A stretch of 7,478 nt of DNA from CAZFLY01 sp964519995 (GTDB lineage: Bacteria > Planctomycetota > Phycisphaerae > Sedimentisphaerales > Anaerobacaceae), in the NCBI GenBank assembly GCA_964519995.1, contig CAZFLY010000096.1, forward strand, positions 1 to 7,478, in the 5' to 3' direction. The translations under genes were made by a program, and so were the position numbers. The notes under the pieces are model-generated. The model worked only from the letters and a program-made list of their open reading frames with translations. It did no database searches and was not told the DNA's origin. Shown piece by piece: positions 7,089 to 7,478 of the stretch. How positions within the stretch are numbered: the stretch's first letter is position 1; each line of letters starts with the position of its first letter.

Positions 7089-7117
7089 AATAAATCCTTT
7101 TAATCCATTCATGACAA
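7089..7117 (-). promoter_or_regulatory. Candidate promoter of the esterase operon
   Basis: On the minus strand, TTGTCA (7112-7117) and TTTATT (7089-7094) are spaced by exactly 17 bp. They match the sigma-70-type consensus at five and four of six positions. The start point would fall near 7082, giving a leader of about 45 nt that includes the AGGGAT ribosome-binding site. No clear operator is seen beside it. Confidence 0.42.
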
Positions 7118-7161
7118 ATTACTTTCTAAGAACCTCTAACAAAATGAGTATATCTTTATGT

Positions 7162-7281
7162 TGTCATCCCTTCGGCAAGCTCAGGGCAGGCTCTGAGCGA
7201 AGCGAAGGATCTGGGTTACAAATGAGAAATTTCTTATGAAGGCCAGATTCTTCACTCCACTGCGTTCCGCTCAGAATGACA
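7162..7281. repeat. Palindromic intergenic repeat (TGTCAT...ATGACA, MITE/REP-like)
   Basis: The element begins TGTCATCC and ends GAATGACA. Both arms carry TCTGAGCG-type and GAAG(G/A)ATCTGG motifs facing inward: 7191-7214 on the left, and 7243-7275 on the right as the reverse complement. A 28-base A/T-rich centre separates them. The left arm has an extra CTTCGGCAAGCTCAGGGCAG stretch. Repeats built from these motifs are familiar in intergenic regions of many environmental bacterial genomes and are presumed non-autonomous mobile sequences. It carries no coding capacity and lies upstream of the esterase promoter. Confidence 0.75.
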
Positions 7282-7478
7282 TTGTCTCACTTCGTTAGAC
7301 GCCCTAAATTTTTTAGTGACTTTGAATCAACAAGAAAGCAAAAAGAAAAAATATATTATTGATGTTTGAATAAATAATGGAACAAACGTACTGTCACTCC
7401 TGCGCAAGGGCTTGTTGCCAAACTCCCTTTTCATTTCGATATTGCCCGAAAAGCAAGATGGTGAGTTCCATCAAAGTA
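7282..7478. other. Intergenic segment, no supported gene
   Basis: A/T-rich to about 7380, then more mixed in composition. Near 7302-7316 there is a short CTAAA/TTTAG inverted repeat with a T-run, too weak to call a terminator. On the minus strand a frame enters from the right edge and stops at 7394-7396 (27 codons). It could be the tail of a gene outside the window but has no recognisable motif. Confidence 0.5.

Noticed and set aside
7394..7478. 27-codon minus-strand frame entering from the right edge (ending GVWQQALAQE)
   Set aside because: Too short and without a recognisable motif; cannot be distinguished from chance.

Overview
The window most likely comes from a Planctomycetota-type bacterium, perhaps of the Phycisphaerae / Sedimentisphaerales kind. 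The grounds are indirect. The 16S rRNA gene is not followed by a tRNA or 23S gene but by its own intrinsic terminator about 90 bases after the mature 3' end, and unlinked rRNA genes are common in that phylum. It also has secreted plant-polysaccharide esterases of types frequent there. The 16S fragment itself is clearly bacterial, but I could not place it by alignment.

Layout, left to right. (1) 1-378: 3' part of a 16S rRNA gene, followed by a small hairpin and a strong terminator (466-495). (2) 576-3487, plus strand: a cation-sensing-type cassette. It holds a tandem OmpR-type operator and weak promoter, a secreted tandem PepSY-like protein with an Asp-rich tail, a terminator-like hairpin, an OmpR-family response regulator, and a membrane histidine kinase whose start overlaps the regulator's stop (ATGA). 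(3) 3536-3578: a 43-bp copy (41/43 identical) of the end of the 16S gene and its first downstream bases, in the same orientation as the original at 350-392. The two copies bracket the whole regulatory cassette. (4) 3576-3776: remnant of an IS630-type element, abutting the repeat at a CTAG. (5) 3780-7038, minus strand: a two-gene operon for a CE15-type glucuronoyl esterase (first gene) and an SGNH / sialate-O-acetylesterase-like, CE20-type acetylesterase with an inserted jelly-roll domain. (6) 7039-7478: non-coding, with the operon promoter and a palindromic intergenic repeat of about 120 bp.

How the parts work together. The kinase probably senses an envelope signal through an acidic periplasmic domain and phosphorylates the regulator. 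The regulator probably binds the tandem TTCTCATCTT site and drives the PepSY gene, and by partial read-through its own operon. The two esterases probably cooperate in removing ester decorations (methyl-glucuronoyl/lignin esters and acetyl groups) from glucuronoxylan-type hemicellulose. Nothing in the sequence links the sensor cassette to the esterases.

The most unusual point is the duplicated 16S 3' end flanking the two-component cassette. It looks like the attL/attR arrangement of elements that integrate at the 3' end of RNA genes, although no recombinase gene is present. Alternatives are an IS630-linked rearrangement between rRNA loci and a metagenomic misassembly.
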